Position numbers and translations under genes: made by a program
Origin: an uncultured Flavobacteriales bacterium
Lineage (GTDB): Bacteria > Bacteroidota > Bacteroidia > Flavobacteriales_E > Vicingaceae
Length of the DNA stretch: 9,954 nucleotides
Reading direction: 5' to 3'
NCBI GenBank assembly: GCA_913059105.1
Contig: CAJXRL010000083.1
Span: forward strand, 1-9,954
The notes under the pieces: generated by a model
The model's database searches: none
Seen by the model: the letters and a program-made list of their open reading frames with translations, nothing else
What the model was told of the DNA's origin: nothing
In this document: one piece after another, positions 7,662-9,954 of the stretch
How the letters are laid out: every line of letters starts with the position of its first letter
How positions within the stretch are numbered: position 1 is the stretch's first letter

Positions 7662-8939
7662 TTATGACTCTTTAAATAAAGGATACGGGCTCATTAATTC
7701 ATTAACTTTTCCTCTTATTGTTGCAAACTCTTCCGTTGCCTCATCTAAAGTAAGCGCCTGATCAATTAATTCAACGATTGTAGGGATAATTTCTATTCCA
7801 ATGCCCCTTGTGGTTATTGCAGGTGTCCCGATTCTTATTCCTGAAGTAATAAAAGGAGATTTGTCATCAAATGGGACCATGTTTTTGTTTACCGTAATGT
7901 CACATAATCCTAACAGCCTTTCCGCCTTCTTTCCGCTTATTCCCTTGTTTCTTAAATCAATTAGAATACAATGATTTTCTGTTCCTCTGGAAATAAGGTC
8001 GTAACCTCGCGCTACCAATTCGCTTGCCATTACTTTCGCGTTTTCCGCAACTTTCAGCATGTAATCCATAAAAGAATCTTCTAAGGCTTCTCCAAATGCC
8101 ACCGCTTTAGCTGCAATAACATGTTCTAAAGGCCCACCTTGTGTTCCCGGAAATACTCCAGAATCTAACAAAGCTGACATCATTCTCAATTCGCCTTTAG
8201 GGTTCTTTAATCCAAAAGGATTCTCAAAGTCTTTACCCATCATTATAATGCCACCTCGAGGTCCTCGCAGGGTTTTGTGTGTTGTAGAGGTAACAACATG
8301 GCAATGTGGTAAAGGATCATTCATAATGCCTTTTGCAATTAACCCTGCAGGATGTGATATATCTGCCAATAAAAGAGCTCCGACTTTGTCCGCAATTGCT
8401 CTAAAACGTTTAAAATCCCAATCTCTTACATAAGAAGAAGCTCCACAAATAATCATTTTGGGTTTTACTTCAATTGCTTTTGCTTCAACTTTGTCGTAAT
8501 CAATAGTACCTGTTTCCTTTTCTACTCCGTAAAAATGAGGATCATATAATTTTCCTGAAAAATTAACTGGAGAACCGTGGGTTAAATGCCCACCGTGAGA
8601 TAAGTCAAATCCAAGGATTTTATCACCCGGGTTTAAACAAGCTAGCATTACTGCAGCATTTGCTTGTGCACCCGAATGAGGTTGAACATTAGCCCACTCT
8701 GCGTTAAATAACTGCTTTAGTCTATCAATAGCTATATTTTCTACTTCATCTACAACTTCACACCCACCATAATATCTTTTACCTGGTAAGCCTTCTGCGT
8801 ACTTGTTTGTAAGCACAGACCCCATAGCGTTCATTACAGAATCACTAACGTAATTCTCTGATGCGATTAGTTCAATTCCTCTTGTTTGTCTGTCTTTTTC
8901 GTCAGTTATGAGATCTGCAATCAGTTTGTCTTTAATCAT
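7662..8939 (-). CDS. glyA: Serine hydroxymethyltransferase
   Basis: This cytoplasmic PLP enzyme interconverts serine plus tetrahydrofolate with glycine plus 5,10-methylene-tetrahydrofolate, the main one-carbon entry point. The 425-residue length matches the family. Visible signatures are ELIASENY (23-30), the substrate-loop YAEGLPGKRYYGG (47-59), HSGAQAN (88-94), LLADISHPAGLIAKG (190-204) and the PLP-lysine motif TTHKTLRGPRGG with Lys222. The stretch LRMMSALLDSGVFPGTQGG is a Bacteroidota-style version of the FPGxQGG region. Translation starts at ATG 8939. The 99-bp gap upstream (8940-9038) contains TATTTTG, close to but one base shorter than the -7 box, with no good -33 element, so a separate promoter is uncertain. 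Downstream, the exosortase gene follows after 4 bp. The gene is intact and shows nothing aberrant; its position inside a protein-sorting cluster is the odd part. Confidence 0.98.
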   Translation of the reverse strand: MIKDKLIADLITDEKDRQTRGIELIASENYVSDSVMNAMGSVLTNKYAEGLPGKRYYGGCEVVDEVENIAIDRLKQLFNAEWANVQPHSGAQANAAVMLACLNPGDKILGFDLSHGGHLTHGSPVNFSGKLYDPHFYGVEKETGTIDYDKVEAKAIEVKPKMIICGASSYVRDWDFKRFRAIADKVGALLLADISHPAGLIAKGIMNDPLPHCHVVTSTTHKTLRGPRGGIIMMGKDFENPFGLKNPKGELRMMSALLDSGVFPGTQGGPLEHVIAAKAVAFGEALEDSFMDYMLKVAENAKVMASELVARGYDLISRGTENHCILIDLRNKGISGKKAERLLGLCDITVNKNMVPFDDKSPFITSGIRIGTPAITTRGIGIEIIPTIVELIDQALTLDEATEEFATIRGKVNELMSPYPLFKES

Positions 8940-9038
8940 AGCGATAAGTGTGTGTTTCAGGTTTAAAATTAAGCAAGCAAAATAAGATATGCTTTAATCG
9001 TGTGATAAAAAGTAAAGTCACTATTCAAGGTTAAGAAT

Positions 9039-9503
9039 TCAAGCCAGTCGCTGCTTTTTTGAATAGGAATAACCTAAAAATGAAGCGCTAATTATGAGAT
9101 AGATTAAAAGGTTATGGAGGTATTCTATAATTAACCGAAGAAAGGAGTATACATTGTCGAAGCTATTAGTCGTTGCTGAATAGATTAGAACTAACATAGC
9201 AATAATAGCGCATATTCCATAAATAATAATTGCAAAATAAAAAGGTAGTTTATTTTTGAAAGACAGCCGAAGACCAATTGTCGTAAACACTGCAAAAAGT
9301 GCAGTAAATCCAATTGTCATAATGTATTTGTAATTCACTAAAGTTTGAGGGCTTTTACCCAAAAAGAAATCAACCTTAGTTGTTTTTGCATAAAATACAT
9401 CGCTTCCTGCAATAACCGCATTGATGCTTATGAAAAGCACTTCTCTGTAGTAACTTAATACAGCTAGCAATACTAAAAATATTAGCCACAGGATTTTTTT
9501 CAT
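9039..9503 (-). CDS. Four-helix membrane protein, likely exosortase-associated
   Basis: The 154-residue protein has hydrophobic segments at about 4-18, 59-78, 88-108 and 130-146, with a roughly 40-residue loop between the first two and a basic C-terminal end (SKKQRLA). The beginning YYREVLFISIN (18-28), the block YKYIMTIGFTALF before the second helix, and FLRLIIEYLHN before the last resemble, from memory, the 'XrtX-associated membrane protein' family that accompanies exosortases in Bacteroidota. No catalytic motif is visible. It lies between a predicted sorting substrate and glyA-exosortase, all on one strand, and starts 18 bases after the terminator hairpin with no clear promoter or Shine-Dalgarno sequence. 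It may therefore depend on read-through from upstream. Role inferred: a partner or accessory of the exosortase in the inner membrane. An unrelated small membrane protein cannot be excluded. Confidence 0.7.
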   Translation of the reverse strand: MKKILWLIFLVLLAVLSYYREVLFISINAVIAGSDVFYAKTTKVDFFLGKSPQTLVNYKYIMTIGFTALFAVFTTIGLRLSFKNKLPFYFAIIIYGICAIIAMLVLIYSATTNSFDNVYSFLRLIIEYLHNLLIYLIISASFLGYSYSKKQRLA

Positions 9504-9520
9504 TTGTTAAAAAATGTCCA

Positions 9521-9549
9521 AAAAAAAAGTTGACTTCCGTCAACTTTTT
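9521..9549 (-). terminator. Strong terminator after the mini-protein gene
   Basis: On the minus strand, AAAAAGTTGAC pairs perfectly with GTCAACTTTTT (plus positions 9539-9549 and 9524-9534) around a GGAA (GNRA-type) tetraloop, followed by an uninterrupted run of eight T. It begins 7 bases after the stop codon of the 71-residue gene and lies before the start of the membrane-protein gene. Read on the plus strand it also has a T-run, but no plus-strand gene enters from the left. Confidence 0.88.
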
Positions 9550-9555
9550 AATGTT

Positions 9556-9771
9556 TTATAGTTCTTCTTGTTTGTCTGCGTTAGCTGTGTATAGTTTCTT
9601 GCCCCCATAAACAGTCCCTGCTATCAACAGCCAGCTTAAACCTCCATCAATAGGAACGCACGGTGGTGGGAAACATCCCGGGTTTTCACCATCACCTGGA
9701 TCTGGTGGTTGTGCATTTGATACAAATGTCAACATGAACATTGCGAAAAATGTAAATAGTAATTTCTTCAT
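9556..9771 (-). CDS. Secreted mini-protein with PID-CTERM-like sorting signal
   Basis: The product is 71 residues. It has a clean signal peptide (residues 1-20, cleavage after SNA) and a short Pro/Gly/Asp-rich linker (21-39) with two cysteines, Cys33 and Cys38. It then has a tripartite C-terminal signal: the motif PIDGG (40-44), a short hydrophobic stretch LSWLLIAGTVYGG (45-57) and a basic KK (58-59). An unusually long polar tail (TANADKQEEL) follows. Motif, hydrophobic segment and basic cluster is the layout of exosortase sorting signals. The PIDGG form recalls the Bacteroidota 'PID-CTERM' domain of very short secreted proteins; that name is from memory. After processing at both ends only about 20 residues might remain, so it may be a surface peptide or linker rather than an enzyme. 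It lies 24 bp after a T9SS-type gene and has its own strong terminator. Its likely sorting enzyme is the exosortase at 7121-7657. Confidence 0.75.
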   Translation of the reverse strand: MKKLLFTFFAMFMLTFVSNAQPPDPGDGENPGCFPPPCVPIDGGLSWLLIAGTVYGGKKLYTANADKQEEL

Positions 9772-9795
9772 AGTAATGTAAAAAATGTATGGGGT

Positions 9796-9907
9796 CTAAA
9801 ACTTAATTGTTTGGTTAATTTGATTCTCAGATCCTTTAATCTGAAGTAAATATACTCCTTTTAGGTTATCTAAGTTTGCAATTTGCATACTGCCACTACC
9901 TTCTAAG
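9796..9907 (-). CDS. 3' fragment of a T9SS-sorted secreted protein
   Basis: Reading inward from the right edge on the minus strand gives 36 codons then TAG (9796-9798). The peptide contains LDNLKGVYLLQIKGSENQ and ends INQTIKF. This matches the end of the type A T9SS C-terminal domain: 'L..L..G.Y.L.I' strand, a polar turn, and a final strand ending in a basic/hydrophobic pair. Such domains direct periplasmic proteins through the PorU/V type IX system to the cell surface. The passenger domain is lost beyond the contig end, where adapter begins at 9908. The fragment is too short to name the protein. It lies 24 bp upstream of the mini-protein gene on the same strand and may be co-transcribed with it. 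Confidence 0.65.
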
Positions 9908-9954
9908 CTGTCTCTTATACACATCTGACGCTGCCGACGATCTACTCTGTGTAG
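9908..9954 (-). other. Nextera adapter with i5 index (sequencing artefact)
   Basis: CTGTCTCTTATACACATCT (9908-9926) is the reverse complement of the Tn5 mosaic end. It is followed by the rest of the Nextera Read 1 adapter (to 9940), an 8-base index TCTACTCT (9941-9948; reverse complement AGAGTAGA, which I recognise as i5 index 504), and GTGTAG from the P5 sequence. This is unremoved read-through adapter. Confidence 0.98.

Noticed and set aside
8978..9010. Promoter for glyA (TATTTTG at 8978-8984, minus strand)
   Set aside because: The -7 box is one base short of consensus and the expected -33 position carries TTTTAT rather than TTG, so support is too weak for a feature.
1..9954. Inverted 19-bp Tn5/IS50-like mosaic ends at both termini, suggesting a 9.9-kb transposon
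   Set aside because: The flanking bases are Nextera Read 1 adapter, with an index and P5 sequence on the right. There is no transposase gene and the interior is housekeeping DNA. It is a library artefact.

Overview
This window looks like a whole short-read contig from an AT-rich member of the Bacteroidota, most likely order Flavobacteriales. The evidence is the sequence character of GyrB and GlyA, a Bacteroidota-type promoter (TTG-N20-TATCTTTG) in front of gyrB, a type IX secretion (T9SS)-like C-terminal domain at the right edge, an exosortase-type sorting set, and the near absence of Shine-Dalgarno sequences. Both ends (1-26 and 9908-9954) are untrimmed Illumina Nextera adapter and not genome. 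Genuine sequence is therefore about 27-9907.

Left half, + strand: a two-gene unit encodes a very large exported tetratricopeptide-repeat protein (104-3244), overlapping by 11 bp a 555-residue outer-membrane beta-barrel protein (3234-4901). They probably work together at the cell envelope, but their exact function is not known to me. A hairpin terminator at 4953-4981 ends this unit and abuts the gyrB promoter. gyrB (5035-6999) encodes a full-length DNA gyrase B subunit. A perfect 38-bp palindrome at 7019-7056 follows and can terminate transcription from both sides.

Right half, all on the - strand and convergent with gyrB, read in transcription order: the last 36 codons of a T9SS-type secreted protein (9907-9796, cut by the contig end); a 71-residue secreted mini-protein with a PIDGG-type C-terminal sorting signal (9771-9556); a strong terminator (9521-9549); a four-helix membrane protein resembling exosortase-associated membrane proteins (9503-9039); glyA, serine hydroxymethyltransferase (8939-7662); and, 4 bp after glyA, a 178-residue exosortase-family transpeptidase with its Cys/Arg/His triad (7657-7121).

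The most interesting content is this last set. A likely exosortase (XrtX-like), its partner membrane protein and a tiny candidate substrate sit within 2.7 kb, interrupted by the housekeeping gene glyA. The substrate gene has its own terminator, which could keep substrate output high and machinery output low. The exosortase family call is well supported by motifs. The XrtX and PID-CTERM labels rest on remembered family patterns and need a profile search.
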